Below, in pieces: positions 53,573 through 54,095 of a DNA stretch of 54,095 nt (within the stretch, counting starts at the first letter, position 1; each line of letters begins with the position of its first letter). The notes under the pieces were generated by a model. The model did not search any database. It was not told the origin of the DNA and worked only from the letters and a program-made list of their open reading frames with translations. A program made the translations under genes and the position numbers. The DNA comes from JADKIH01 sp031367345 (GTDB lineage Bacteria; Bacteroidota; Bacteroidia; AKYH767-A; 2013-40CM-41-45), in contig JANLPR010000171.1 of assembly GCA_031367345.1 (NCBI GenBank), positions 1 to 54,095 of the forward strand, read 5' to 3'.

Positions 53573-53593
53573 GACTCACCAATTACCACTCAC
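53573..53593 (-). repeat. Heptad array, three units
   Basis: On the minus strand GTGAGTG, GTAATTG, GTGAGTC in exact 7-bp register. GGTGAGTGGTAA is also found on the plus strand at 44637-44648. Confidence 0.65.
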
Positions 53594-53636
53594 CAAAAAT
53601 ACAATTCTCAAATTTTTTAAACTAACGAATAAAAAA

Positions 53637-54095
53637 ATGAAGCAACGTCTAATCTCTATCCTTGTCATCATATTTCTTTTGAACACATCTCTAAGTTTTG
53701 CTCAGAATTTGAACAGGACATGTCAATCAGATAATAATTTGATGAAAGATTTTCAATCGAATGTAAAACTAAAGGCTGAAATTCTTTTAGCAGAAAAAGC
53801 AATTAAAGATTTCAGTATTACTACTAGAACTCAAAATACGCACTATACAATTCCTGTTATTGTTCATATTCTCTATCACAATTCAGCCGAAAATATTGCA
53901 GATACTCAAATCGTAAAAATGATTGATATCATGAATCAGGATTTTGGTCGTTCAAATCCGGATACTGTTAATACACCTTTAGCTTTTCAATCTGTGGCCT
54001 CTGCCAGTTCTTTTGAATTTTGTTTTGCAAGGCAGGATAGTCTTGGAAATCTCTCAACAGGTATTGAACATATTTACACCGACACAATTCAATTC
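53637..54095 (+). CDS. Secreted M43-family (pappalysin/cytophagalysin-like) metalloprotease, 3' end missing
   Basis: The first 153 residues of a secreted protein. A signal peptide (SILVIIFLLNTSLSFAQ) is followed by a pro-region and by HYTIPVIVHILYHNSAENIADTQ, then MNQDFGRSNPDTVNTPLAFQ and FEFCFARQDSLGN with GIEHIYT, the N-terminal pattern of M43 metalloproteases in Bacteroidota (residue order IPVIVHILY, then DFxRxNPD). The zinc-binding HExxHxxGxxH lies beyond the window edge, so activity cannot be confirmed. Such proteases often carry a T9SS sorting domain; that end is not visible. Confidence 0.8.
   Translation, partial: MKQRLISILVIIFLLNTSLSFAQNLNRTCQSDNNLMKDFQSNVKLKAEILLAEKAIKDFSITTRTQNTHYTIPVIVHILYHNSAENIADTQIVKMIDIMNQDFGRSNPDTVNTPLAFQSVASASSFEFCFARQDSLGNLSTGIEHIYTDTIQF

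Larger units (their letters stand above)
53164..53636. other. Gene-free stretch filled with heptad repeats
   Basis: Between the LamG promoter and the M43 protease gene lie about 470 nt with no credible gene. More than half of it is three blocks of 7-bp-periodic repeats (53228-53308, 53338-53484, 53573-53593). The remainder (53485-53572) is non-repetitive. I see no tRNA or obvious terminator. Confidence 0.6.

Overview
The window comes from the chromosome of a Bacteroidota bacterium, probably close to Flavobacteriales or Sphingobacteriales; genus and species cannot be resolved from the sequence alone. The signs are AT-rich DNA, no Shine-Dalgarno motifs before most genes, several promoters of the Bacteroidota type (TTG, 17-23 nt, TAnnTTTG), a type IX secretion (T9SS) regulator (porX), a T9SS sorting domain on a LamG protein, a DUF1573 trio, a GAPDH active site of the CTTNN type, and full-length RpoB and RpoC matching this phylum. 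All genes except the first (RND pump, 3' end missing) and the last (M43-type protease, 3' end missing) are complete.

Layout. 1-5971 (minus): a TetR-regulated tripartite efflux operon, tetR-tolC-adaptor-RND pump, with a probable operator in the tetR promoter. 6196-8412 (plus): purB and a glycosyltransferase. 8415-14132 (minus): an Fe-S protein, a UMF1-type transporter, hemE, a BamA/TamA-like outer membrane protein and ung. 14323-21817 (plus): a tiny lipoprotein, an MBOAT acyltransferase with an SGNH-like partner, an OsmC protein, a lipoprotein, a probable envelope protein, lipA, gap and a small unknown protein. 21981-35573 (plus): the classic translation/transcription superoperon, tRNA-Thr, Tyr, Gly, Thr, tuf, tRNA-Trp, secE, nusG, rplK, rplA, rplJ, rplL, rpoB, rpoC. 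35687-53109: mixed housekeeping and envelope genes, namely DUF3467, two small unknown proteins, glutathione peroxidase, a patatin fused to a beta-barrel, a signal-less helical-backbone metal receptor, cystathionine beta-synthase, a LolC/E permease, NamZ, an aminotransferase, three DUF1573 paralogues, porX, an HD phosphohydrolase, lpxD and the LamG T9SS cargo. 53637-end: start of a secreted M43-family metalloprotease.

How the genes work together. Much of the non-ribosomal content concerns the cell envelope: export of toxic compounds, outer-membrane assembly, lipid A (lpxD), lipoprotein release, peptidoglycan recycling (namZ), surface acylation (MBOAT pair) and T9SS secretion with its regulator and two probable clients. 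The most unusual structure is a family of 7-bp-periodic intergenic repeats at 44630-44751 and 53228-53593. All arrays can be read in one register as related heptads beginning mostly with GTRA or ATRA. They recall the heptanucleotide STRR repeats known from filamentous cyanobacteria, and are the best candidate here for something under-described. Other points worth a second look are leaderless or nearly leaderless promoters (hemE, tetR, the gene at 18585), non-ATG starts supported by signal peptides or family alignment, and strong hairpins between tuf and tRNA-Trp and between rplL and rpoB.
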